Assembly: GCA_016932955.1 (NCBI GenBank)
Contig: JAFGBV010000101.1
Coordinates: 1 to 41,314 of the forward strand
From: Anaerolineales bacterium
GTDB lineage: Bacteria > Chloroflexota > Anaerolineae > Anaerolineales > UBA4823
DNA length: 41,314 nt
Direction: 5' to 3'
Part shown: in pieces, positions 14,961 to 22,117 of the stretch
Position numbering within the stretch: position 1 is the stretch's first letter
How the letters are laid out: the number at the start of each line of letters is the position of its first letter
Notes under the pieces: generated by a model
Seen by the model: the letters and a program-made list of their open reading frames with translations, nothing else
What the model was told of the DNA's origin: nothing
Databases searched by the model: none
Program-made: the position numbers and the translations under genes

Positions 14961-15895
14961 GGTAGTAGAACTGGCAGATATTTGGGCAGCACGCGGTAGC
15001 TAACCTGGCGTGTTTTGGGGAATAGGATTTCGCCATCTGCATGTACAGGAGTGGGCTGCTCAGTTTGTATGCGCAGCCAGGGCGTGTGGGCTTCGTGGAT
15101 ATCTGGATGCTCTACATAGGAGCCTGGCCCGGGTTTCATCGTGCGCGGCAGCAAACGAAGGATCTGGCGGCGGGTGGGCATTGCGCCATAGACGAAGCTC
15201 AGGAGCCCGTCAAATGGATCGGCGTGAGGGGTCATATAAAATAATCCCCCTGTCAATGGGTTGTTACCAATTGTCACCAGTGATGTAGGACCATGATACT
15301 CACCGCCTTCCCATTCCATGTGGGCATCCCAAAGCGGTTTGCGCATCACACCAACCAGCGTAGCAGCCAGATAGCGAATTGTACCGTGTAAGAAAGAGAT
15401 GCGCTGTTGAATCAGAGTGATTGTTGGCTCCAATCCAATGGCGGAATTATTGTCAAAGTAGCGGCTAATTTTCTGTGTGCCATCCAGGTTGTGTGCCTGC
15501 ACCTCACCGAGGTCAATACACCGAGTATTCCCTGCTGCAATCACAGTCACAGCGGATTCTAGATTGGTGGGGAGCTTGAGGTTGACAACCAGGTCGTTGG
15601 CTGAGCCGAGTGGTAGCACGCCTAAAACGGGTGGTTGTGAAAGCCCCATCTCTTGTGTGGCAAGAACCATTCCGTTCATGATTTCGCTAATGGTGCCATC
15701 ACCACCGGCGGCAATAATCGGCGAGAAACCGTCTTTGGCTGCCTGCAAAGCCAGGTGGATACCGCGCTGAGGCGCATCTGTAAGCACCAGATCGTGCTGG
15801 ATACCTGCTGCAAGAAGCAGGCTCTTTACATCATCACAGCGCTTACTGGCATTCCAGCGGTTGGCGTAAGGGTTGAGAATGACTTTGGCTGTCAT
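14957..15895 (-). CDS. DagK/YegS-family lipid kinase
   Basis: A protein of 312 residues of the diacylglycerol/sphingosine kinase-like family, which phosphorylates membrane lipids with ATP. Seen: ILNPYANRW (6-14), the nucleotide-binding GGDGT (64-68) with EIMNG, LPLGSANDLV (95-104; usual form PLGTGNDxA), and a C-terminal beta domain with VTIGNNPLTGGLFYMTPHAD and DGLLSF. VHADGE near the end matches the family's DGE motif. I start at the ATG at 15895 (MTAKVILNP), which fits the family; an in-frame extension of 21 residues upstream is not family-like. No Shine-Dalgarno is visible; a -10-like TAGAAT lies at 15912-15917 on minus. Coupled by overlap to a methyltransferase. Confidence 0.88.
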   Translation of the reverse strand: MTAKVILNPYANRWNASKRCDDVKSLLLAAGIQHDLVLTDAPQRGIHLALQAAKDGFSPIIAAGGDGTISEIMNGMVLATQEMGLSQPPVLGVLPLGSANDLVVNLKLPTNLESAVTVIAAGNTRCIDLGEVQAHNLDGTQKISRYFDNNSAIGLEPTITLIQQRISFLHGTIRYLAATLVGVMRKPLWDAHMEWEGGEYHGPTSLVTIGNNPLTGGLFYMTPHADPFDGLLSFVYGAMPTRRQILRLLPRTMKPGPGSYVEHPDIHEAHTPWLRIQTEQPTPVHADGEILFPKTRQVSYRVLPKYLPVLLP

Positions 15896-15999
15896 ATCGG
15901 GAGTCAAGCTAATTCTAGCACGAAAGGGAAAAGTGGGAAAGCAGGTGAACCTTGACATTGCTCAGGGAGTAAGACAGAAGAAGCTGTCAATCCGAAAAA

Positions 16000-16005
16000 T
16001 ATGAT
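16000..16005 (+). promoter_or_regulatory. Putative -10 element upstream of MoxR gene
   Basis: TATGAT at 16000-16005 within the AT-rich AAAATATGATAATAT, 48 bases before the ATG at 16054. No clear -35 at the proper distance. Confidence 0.3.
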
Positions 16006-16053
16006 AATATTTGCTTGTTGATCGAATCTTATCTTTGTGCTCAGGAGTTACGC

Positions 16054-17010
16054 ATGGAAAATATCCAGACCTTTGCTCAGAAGGTGATCGATAATATTGA
16101 GAAAGTCATCGTTGGCAAGCGCAATGTGGTAGAACTGGCAACGGTGTGCCTGTTATGCCAGGGGCATTTGCTGATTGAGGATGTTCCTGGCGTGGGGAAA
16201 ACAGTGCTGGCGCGCAGCTTAGCGCGGTCGTTGGGATGTACATTCAGCCGCATCCAATTCACGCCCGATATGTTGCCCAGCGATGTGACAGGCGTGTCAA
16301 TCTTCAATCAGGTGCGTAGTCAATTTGAGTTCCGTCCTGGCCCGATCATGGCACAGATCGTACTGTCGGATGAAATCAACCGCGCAACACCCAAGACTCA
16401 GGCGGCACTGCTCGAGGCAATGGAAGAACGTCAGGTGACAGTGGATGGCTCCACACATACCTTACCCCGCCCGTTTATGGTATTAGCAACTCAGAACCCG
16501 ATTGAGTACGAAGGTACATTCCCGTTACCTGAGGCGCAATTGGATCGCTTCTTGCTGCGCTTGCGCCTGGGCTACCCGGATTTGGATGATGAGATGGATA
16601 TCCTGGATCGCCAGCAATTTAAACACCCGGTCACAGAGCTTGGCAAGGTGGTGAGCGAGCAAGACTTGCTCCAGGCACAGGAAGAGGTCAAGTCGGTGTA
16701 TGTGTCACCGAAGATCAAGCGATATCTCGTCGACTTGGTGCGTCAGACAAGGGATCACACGGATGTGTATTTGGGAGCGAGCCCGCGTGGTAGCCTGGCA
16801 CTATACCGCACCGGGCAGGCGATGGCGGCAGTAGATGGACGCGATTTTGTTCTGCCGGATGATATCAAAGCGCTGACCAGGCCTGCATTGGCTCATAGGG
16901 TCATTCTGAGCCCCGCAGCCCGGCTGCGGGATTTAAATGCCGAGCAGATTATCGTTGAAATCTTGAATCGCGTACCAGCCCCTGGTGGGGATTTCCGGAG
17001 TCAATCCTGA
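16054..17010 (+). CDS. MoxR-family AAA+ ATPase
   Basis: A protein of 318 residues. Walker A is in EDVPGVGKT (42-50). [14 protein letters not shown] (67-80) and [10 protein letters not shown] are MoxR-specific. Walker B is VLSDEINR (103-110), followed by [13 protein letters not shown]; sensor 1 is ATQNP (145-149), then [16 protein letters not shown]-terminal lid domain ends the protein. MoxR ATPases act as chaperones that help metal-cofactor insertion or assembly of complexes, usually with a VWA or DUF58 partner. The ATG at 16054 has AGGAG 6 bases upstream; the in-frame extension from 16015 is not needed. The DUF58 gene starts 2 bases after its stop, the usual MoxR operon arrangement. No transglutaminase-like gene follows, unlike many such clusters. 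Confidence 0.93.
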   Translation: MENIQTFAQKVIDNIEKVIVGKRNVVELATVCLLCQGHLLIEDVPGVGKTVLARSLARSLGCTFSRIQFTPDMLPSDVTGVSIFNQVRSQFEFRPGPIMAQIVLSDEINRATPKTQAALLEAMEERQVTVDGSTHTLPRPFMVLATQNPIEYEGTFPLPEAQLDRFLLRLRLGYPDLDDEMDILDRQQFKHPVTELGKVVSEQDLLQAQEEVKSVYVSPKIKRYLVDLVRQTRDHTDVYLGASPRGSLALYRTGQAMAAVDGRDFVLPDDIKALTRPALAHRVILSPAARLRDLNAEQIIVEILNRVPAPGGDFRSQS

Positions 17011-17012
17011 AT

Positions 17013-18278
17013 ATGACCACAAGCCAGCGCATCGTTCTGATCCTGCTGGCGCTTAGTATTGCCGCGGGCATTGCGACAGGCAGGAGTTTGTATTACCGGC
17101 TGTCTCTGGTTTGGGCATTGCTATACTTTGGCGGCTGGCTCTGGTCTGAGTTTTCACTACGCGGGCTCACGATAAAGCGCACAACGCGCACGTTGCGCGC
17201 TCAAGTAGGGCAGGTGTTTGAAGAACGCTTTGAAATCCTAAATATCAATGGCCTCCCGCGCCTTTGGGTGGCCGTACATGACCGTACGAGCCTGCCAAGA
17301 TCGGAGGGCTCGCGGTTACTAACCCTGATTGCGGGAAAACAGGGTCGATCTTACCTGGCGCGCACGCGCCTTGTAAGACGAGGTGTATTCGAGCTTGGGC
17401 CAACCGAGCTTTCATCAGGGGATGTTTTTGGGCTTTTCCCCGTGAAACATATATTTCCCGCCCAAGATTCTTTGCTGGTATATCCAATGATGGTTGAGGT
17501 GAGCGGTTTTCCTAATCCGCCAGGTTTGCTCCCCGGTGGCGAGGCGCTACGCCGGCGTACACATCAGATCACCCCGAATGCCGCTGGTGTGCGCGACTAC
17601 ACCCCGGGTGACCCACTCAACCGCATTCACTGGATTAGCACCGCGCGCCGCAATCGATTGATTGTCAAGGAGTTTGAGCTGGATCCGCTGGCAGATGTTT
17701 GGATCTTCCTGGATGCTTACGAGAAGGTCCAGGCATCCCTGCCGTACGAAGAAACAGCAGCACAGGCGGGAAGATTTTGGGAGCGCACGACGAAGATCAA
17801 ACTCCCCCCTTCTACGGAGGAATATGCGGTAAGTATTGCTGCCTCGCTGGTTCGTGATTATCTGCGCCGCGGAAGGGCGGTGGGATTGGTGGCATCAGGA
17901 GGCCACATGGCATTGCTCTCACCAGATCGCGGCGCCAGGCAATTAGGAAAAATCCTGGAAGCCTTAGCGTTATTGCGAGCGACCGGTGGGCTGCCCTTAA
18001 GGGGCTTGATTGAAACCCAGGTGAAGCACATGACGCGCGGCAGCACGGTGGTGATGGTGACACCATCTACTTCCCCAGATATTGCACTTACGGTTGATTT
18101 CCTTATCCAGCGCGGCTTAAAACCGGTGATGGTATTACTGGATGCGGCAACATTTGGCGGAGATGAGGGGGCGGAATTATTGGCAGATAAATTGCGCATT
18201 CTGAGCATCCCGATGCGCGTTGTGCCATATGGGGCCAGCCTGGAAGAAGTTCTATCTAACGGGAAATATTCCTCTTAG
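17013..18278 (+). CDS. DUF58 domain protein, MoxR partner
   Basis: A protein of 421 residues. Two membrane segments at about 5-22 and 31-47 are followed by a beta-sandwich-like part with SLRGLTIKRTTRTLRAQVGQ. The DUF58 core is VRDYTPGDPLNRIHW (193-207), then ARRNRLIVKEFE (211-222). A VWA-like fold follows with VWIFLDAYE, whose MIDAS-like motif is reduced (D but no SxS). Proteins of this family sit in the membrane with MoxR and are thought to help assemble exported or membrane complexes. The 3' end overlaps the convergent XRE regulator gene by 23 bp. Confidence 0.9.
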   Translation: MTTSQRIVLILLALSIAAGIATGRSLYYRLSLVWALLYFGGWLWSEFSLRGLTIKRTTRTLRAQVGQVFEERFEILNINGLPRLWVAVHDRTSLPRSEGSRLLTLIAGKQGRSYLARTRLVRRGVFELGPTELSSGDVFGLFPVKHIFPAQDSLLVYPMMVEVSGFPNPPGLLPGGEALRRRTHQITPNAAGVRDYTPGDPLNRIHWISTARRNRLIVKEFELDPLADVWIFLDAYEKVQASLPYEETAAQAGRFWERTTKIKLPPSTEEYAVSIAASLVRDYLRRGRAVGLVASGGHMALLSPDRGARQLGKILEALALLRATGGLPLRGLIETQVKHMTRGSTVVMVTPSTSPDIALTVDFLIQRGLKPVMVLLDAATFGGDEGAELLADKLRILSIPMRVVPYGASLEEVLSNGKYSS

Positions 18279-18756
18279 CCTGTGTGGTCTGCACAGCAGC
18301 GCATATATCCAACAAGGTTTGCACAGCGAGTTGTAGCCTATTGCGCTCGGACTCATCTAGAATGTTCTCTTGCCAACGGTACAACTTTGGCAGCCACTTT
18401 TCTCGCAGCTCATCTACTAAAGCAATCCGGTCTGGTAGATGGCTAAATCGTCCAAGCCAGGCGAGATCGTTTTCCAGTAATATGATATCCATTTCGATTG
18501 CAGTATAACAGCAGGTAACATCTGGCAGACGCTCAGCCTTTGCCACTGGGTAAGTGGTACCCTCGACCAGAGTGAAGGGCGAAATTTTAAACAGGCCAGC
18601 CAGCAGGGTGATGGTGCGCTCGCTAGGTATGCTGAGATCCATTTCGATATGAGAAACTGCAACACGCGAGATCGCTAGCCGAGAAGCGAGTGACTGTTGT
18701 GTATAACCATGCTGTTGGCGCAAGCAGGCGACACGCTTACCAATCGTTTCTGTCAT
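18256..18756 (-). CDS. XRE-family transcriptional regulator
   Basis: A protein of 166 residues. Residues 5-62 are a lambda-repressor-type helix-turn-helix: IGKRVACLRQQHGYTQQSLA, SRLAISRVAVSHIE as the recognition part, then PSERTITLLAGLFKISPFTL. The C-terminal 100 residues are helical and Leu-rich with no known ligand domain. It is divergent from gmd. The 107-bp gap between them holds a perfect 9-1-9 palindrome (18789-18807), next to its own promoter and on the -35 of gmd, so it probably regulates gmd and itself (inference). A -10 hexamer TATGAT lies 6 bases before the ATG and there is no Shine-Dalgarno. Confidence 0.9.
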   Translation of the reverse strand: MTETIGKRVACLRQQHGYTQQSLASRLAISRVAVSHIEMDLSIPSERTITLLAGLFKISPFTLVEGTTYPVAKAERLPDVTCCYTAIEMDIILLENDLAWLGRFSHLPDRIALVDELREKWLPKLYRWQENILDESERNRLQLAVQTLLDICAAVQTTQAKRNISR

Positions 18757-18762
18757 ATGCTA

Positions 18763-18768
18763 ATCATA
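18763..18768 (-). promoter_or_regulatory. Putative -10 element of leaderless XRE regulator gene
   Basis: TATGAT on minus with 6 bases to the ATG at 18754-18756. No Shine-Dalgarno. The -35 region at 17-bp spacing (about 18786-18791) touches the left arm of the palindrome. Confidence 0.5.
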
Positions 18769-18788
18769 CCCGAAATTCTTGGCTTCAA

Positions 18789-18807
18789 CTGCTAAGCCGC
18801 TTAGCAG
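18789..18807. promoter_or_regulatory. Palindromic operator candidate between XRE gene and gmd
   Basis: CTGCTAAGC-C-GCTTAGCAG, a perfect 9-bp inverted repeat with a one-base centre, in the middle of the divergent gap. It overlaps the -35 regions of both promoters. The size and symmetry fit the binding site of a dimeric helix-turn-helix protein, and the adjacent gene encodes one. Confidence 0.65.
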
Positions 18808-18833
18808 ACAAATAAGGGGCTTTCTGGTATCCT
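18805..18833 (+). promoter_or_regulatory. gmd promoter
   Basis: CAGACA (18805-18810), a 17-bp spacer, then TATCCT (18828-18833). The -35 box shares three bases with the right arm of the palindrome, so a bound repressor would block it. The ribosome site TTGGAGGA lies just before the gmd ATG at 18864. Confidence 0.45.
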
Positions 18834-18863
18834 GGAATAAATATACCAACCTTGGAGGAATGA

Positions 18864-19829
18864 ATGACTACAAAACGCGCAATGATCACCGGCATTACTG
18901 GGCAAGATGGCTCTTACCTGGCAGAATTTTTACTGGAGCAAGGTTATGAAGTGATCGGGATGGTGCGCCGATCCAGCACGATTAATTTTGAGCGTATTGA
19001 ACATATCCAGGAACGGCTCACACTTGTCTCAGGCGATCTGATGGATCAGGTGTCGCTGATCGATATTATTGAGAAACACCGTCCCTCGGAGGTGTATAAC
19101 CTGGCGGCACAATCCTTTGTGCAAACTTCGTGGGCGCAGGCAGTGTTCACTGGCGAGGTAACTGCCTTGGGTGTGACTCGGATTCTAGACGCGGTACGCC
19201 TGGTGGACCCGGATATCCGCTTTTACCAGGCCAGCTCCAGCGAGATGTTTGGTAAAGTGCGGGAGACGCCACAAACTGAGCATACTCCCTTTTACCCGCG
19301 CAGCCCGTACGGCGTTGCAAAGGTGTATGGTCATTGGATTACAGTCAACTACCGAGAGAGCTACAATCTTTTCGCATGTTCTGGCATCTGTTTCAACCAC
19401 GAAAGCCCGCGGCGCGGGCATGAATTTGTCACGCGCAAGATTGCCCGCGGCGCAGCGCGTATTCACCACGGGTTGGAGAAAAAGCTGCACCTGGGCAACA
19501 TGGAGGCACAGAGAGATTGGGGTTATGCACCTGATTACGTTCGAGGCATGTGGTTGATGCTCCAGCAAGATGCACCAGATGATTATGTGCTTGCCACTGG
19601 GAGGACACATACCGTGCGGCGTTTTGCAGAGCTGGCTTTTGATGTTTTGGGAATGGACTACCGCGACTATGTTGTGCAAGATGAGCAGTTTATGCGCCCG
19701 GCGGATGTTGATTTGCTGGTGGGTAATCCTGCAAAAGCCAAGGAGAAATTGGGTTGGGAGGCAGGAACCTCGTTTGAGAAGCTGGTACGGATCATGGTTG
19801 AATCTGAGGCGCGTTTGGCTAGTGAATGA
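18864..19829 (+). CDS. gmd: GDP-mannose 4,6-dehydratase
   Basis: Converts GDP-D-mannose to GDP-4-keto-6-deoxymannose, the precursor of fucose, rhamnose and other deoxysugars of surface polysaccharides; NADP-dependent, cytoplasmic. The protein has 321 residues, slightly short for the family. Seen: the Rossmann motif [20 protein letters not shown] (9-28), [13 protein letters not shown] (79-86), the catalytic Ser/Glu region SSSEMFG (124-130), and YGVAK (Y149, K153), then FNHESPRRG and [16 protein letters not shown]. All are diagnostic of Gmd. No GDP-fucose synthase or GDP-rhamnose reductase gene is adjacent. A strong Shine-Dalgarno precedes the ATG. The upstream palindrome and divergent XRE gene point to local control. 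Confidence 0.96.
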   Translation: MTTKRAMITGITGQDGSYLAEFLLEQGYEVIGMVRRSSTINFERIEHIQERLTLVSGDLMDQVSLIDIIEKHRPSEVYNLAAQSFVQTSWAQAVFTGEVTALGVTRILDAVRLVDPDIRFYQASSSEMFGKVRETPQTEHTPFYPRSPYGVAKVYGHWITVNYRESYNLFACSGICFNHESPRRGHEFVTRKIARGAARIHHGLEKKLHLGNMEAQRDWGYAPDYVRGMWLMLQQDAPDDYVLATGRTHTVRRFAELAFDVLGMDYRDYVVQDEQFMRPADVDLLVGNPAKAKEKLGWEAGTSFEKLVRIMVESEARLASE

Positions 19830-19891
19830 GGAGAATAGGTGCACATGTTGTATGATATGATTGAGACGGGCATACTGCCAGGAGGCAATCC

Positions 19892-21271
19892 GTGATCCTT
19901 AATCCTGACCAAAAGCAGACACTTGACGAGCTAGTTCACCATCCTTCGAAACTGATCGGCCGACGAGCAGCATTGATCTTACTTGCTGCGGATGGCTTGC
20001 CTACAATCGAGATTTCCAAGCAGGTAGGGCTCTCGCGCCGCCAAGTGCGTTACTGGAAGCAGCAATTCATGGAGCGCGGAATGGAGATCTTCACCAGAGG
20101 GGAAAGCCCGGATGCGGAGGAAATCGCCACTCCAGAGGTGCCCCCATCGCAACCAGCCGAAACAGTGTTGGAGTCGCATCCTGAGCAATTGGAATCTGCG
20201 CCGGCGGTTGAGGTGGCGCATCAGAAAGTAAAAAAGAAGCGCCGCAAAAAGAAGGCTGCAACAGAATTGGAAGCGAGCGAGCAGCCCCCTGTACCTGAAT
20301 TGCCCATGCCACAACCGATCGAGCGCCCCGGTGTTCTTGCGGAGGATAGCCTGGCGGAGGCGGGGCGCAAGACGCTGCTCTACCTTTTTGCCGAGATGCT
20401 GCGGCACGAAGATGGCACGCGCCTGGGTGAAGATATAGAGGCGCTACACGATATGCGCGTGGCTACACGGCGCATGCGGGCAGCTTTTGATGTTTTCGCG
20501 GATGCATTTGACCCCAAGGTGCTCAAAGTTCATCTGAAAGGTTTGCGCCAAACCGGGCGCACACTGGGGCGCGTGCGCGACCTGGATGTGATCCTGGAGA
20601 AAGCCAATCATTACCTGGATACACTGGCAGAGCAGACCCGCTTGGGGCTATCCCCCTTGATTGGATCCTGGAAGGCAGAACGCGATTCTGCCCGGGAAGA
20701 AATGCTCATATATCTAAACGGGCGGGCATATGCAGATTTCAAGCGCAGGTTCAACCAGTTCGTGCAAACCCCAGGCGAAGGCGCTAGCATGGGGCAAGAC
20801 TGGCCTCCATTGCCCCAACTGGTGCGCGAAGTGGTGCCGGTGCAAATCTATACCCGCTTGGCGAATGTGCGCGCTTTCGATGCGATCCTGCACTGCGCTT
20901 CGGTGAAGCAACTGCACGCGTTGCGCATTGAGTTTAAGAAGCTTCGCTATACGATGGAATATTTCCGTGAAGTGTTGGGAAATGAAACTAAAAAAGTGAT
21001 CGATGAGCTTAAGCGGATGCAGGATCACCTGGGAGATCTAAACGACGCCGAAGTGGCGTGCCAAATGCTCAATGATTTCCTGCAAACCTGGGAGGCAAGG
21101 CAAATCGATCTGCCGCTCGACCAACGCCAGAACCCGGAGCCGGTGGTGGGTTACCTGGCTTACCGGCATGCTGAGCGTTACCGGCTGATCGTCTCATTTC
21201 CTTCCTTGTGGGAGCGTTTTAACCGTCCGGAGTTACGCCTGTATATCGCGCAAGCTGTAGCTTCGCTGTAA
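19892..21271 (+). CDS. CHAD-domain protein with N-terminal helix-turn-helix
   Basis: A protein of 459 residues starting at a GTG with AGGAGG 6 bases upstream. Residues 1-70 form a homeodomain-like helix-turn-helix of the transposase/HTH-29 kind (PTIEISKQVGLSRRQVRYWK). A linker of about 80 residues is rich in Pro/Glu and holds a basic run KVKKKRRKKK (112-121). The CHAD domain (about 152-450) shows LHDMRVATRRMRAAFDVF (185-202), GRTLGRVRDLDV, and HALRIEFKKLRYTMEYF with QDHLGDLNDAE. CHAD domains bind polyphosphate through conserved His and basic residues. The fusion suggests a DNA-binding protein that responds to or associates with polyphosphate granules (inference). It starts 62 bases after gmd and may be co-transcribed. 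Confidence 0.9.
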   Translation: MILNPDQKQTLDELVHHPSKLIGRRAALILLAADGLPTIEISKQVGLSRRQVRYWKQQFMERGMEIFTRGESPDAEEIATPEVPPSQPAETVLESHPEQLESAPAVEVAHQKVKKKRRKKKAATELEASEQPPVPELPMPQPIERPGVLAEDSLAEAGRKTLLYLFAEMLRHEDGTRLGEDIEALHDMRVATRRMRAAFDVFADAFDPKVLKVHLKGLRQTGRTLGRVRDLDVILEKANHYLDTLAEQTRLGLSPLIGSWKAERDSAREEMLIYLNGRAYADFKRRFNQFVQTPGEGASMGQDWPPLPQLVREVVPVQIYTRLANVRAFDAILHCASVKQLHALRIEFKKLRYTMEYFREVLGNETKKVIDELKRMQDHLGDLNDAEVACQMLNDFLQTWEARQIDLPLDQRQNPEPVVGYLAYRHAERYRLIVSFPSLWERFNRPELRLYIAQAVASL

Positions 21272-21321
21272 AACTAGCTGGCTGTTTTGGGGGAAAGTTT
21301 GGAGAGAAGGATGGGTGTATC

Positions 21322-22056
21322 TCATCTTTCTTGCAGCATATCGAGGGCGCACCCCTGGATGATCATCTGTGCAAATACCTCGGGCAGGCCGCGGGCGCGT
21401 ATCGCTGAGACGGCACGTTTGAGGTCGTAGGTGAGGCGGTGATGGCAGACGATGACATTGCCTGAGCTGATCTCCAGCATGGCGTAGGCAGCGCGCGGGT
21501 CGCCGTCGTCTGGACGACCTACGCTGCCAGGGTTGATGAACCATGTAGAGGCTGCCTGGCGTGCAAAGGGCTGGTGCGAGTGCCCGCAAAGGACGATCTC
21601 TACCTGAGCGAGCAGTGCCAGGGTTTCTAGTCGATCTAAGGGGGTATCTGGCCCGAGGTGCTCGTCCGGGGCAGCAGGGCTTCCGTGCGTGAGTAAGATG
21701 CGCTGCCCTTCGATATCGATGCGCAGGGTTTGGGGGAGAGCGCTCAGGTAGGCGCGGCTGGCAGTGGATAACTGATTGTAAGCCCAGCCGAAGGCGAAGT
21801 ATTTCTCACTGCGCTTGCTGCTGCGCCATTTTTCTGCTTTTTGGGGGAAGCGCAGCACCTTTCGATCGTAATTGCCGAGGATGCCGAGGATGTTTTCTTG
21901 CTGGACGCGCTGCACTACCTCTTCGGGGAAAGCGCCATAACCAACGAGATCGCCGAGGTTCCAGACGGCTTCTGCTGCCTGGCTGCAGGCGTGGGCTAAA
22001 ACAGTTTCAAGGGCAGGAAGGTTCGCGTGGATATCGGCGATCAGGGCAATGCGCAT
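21322..22056 (-). CDS. Calcineurin-like metallophosphoesterase (YfcE-like)
   Basis: A protein of 244 residues. The dinuclear metal site is complete: DIH (D8, H10), GDLVGYG (D36), GNYD (N62), THGS (H124) and GHSHQPF (H159, H161). GSVGRPDDGDPRAAY (177-191) is typical of the family. The substrate is likely a phosphodiester or nucleotide, not predictable from sequence. The start at 22056 is fixed by the invariant RIALIADIHAN beginning, yet no Shine-Dalgarno precedes it. Only 11 bases separate it from the terminator hairpin of the upstream gene, so I could not find a promoter for it. Confidence 0.9.
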   Translation of the reverse strand: MRIALIADIHANLPALETVLAHACSQAAEAVWNLGDLVGYGAFPEEVVQRVQQENILGILGNYDRKVLRFPQKAEKWRSSKRSEKYFAFGWAYNQLSTASRAYLSALPQTLRIDIEGQRILLTHGSPAAPDEHLGPDTPLDRLETLALLAQVEIVLCGHSHQPFARQAASTWFINPGSVGRPDDGDPRAAYAMLEISSGNVIVCHHRLTYDLKRAVSAIRARGLPEVFAQMIIQGCALDMLQER

Positions 22057-22067
22057 ATGAGTCAGTT

Positions 22068-22096
22068 GGGGGGCTGCTGCTAGGCAACAGCCCCCC
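22068..22096 (-). terminator. Hairpin after the 987-residue secreted protein gene
   Basis: A 13-bp stem (GGGGGGCTGCTGC on plus, with one G-T wobble) and a 3-base loop, 21 bases after the stop at 22118. No U-tract follows on minus. The arms resemble those of the hairpin after the larger paralogue (25328-25360). Confidence 0.65.
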
Positions 22097-22117
22097 AGAA
22101 TTACAGAGAGATCGGGT

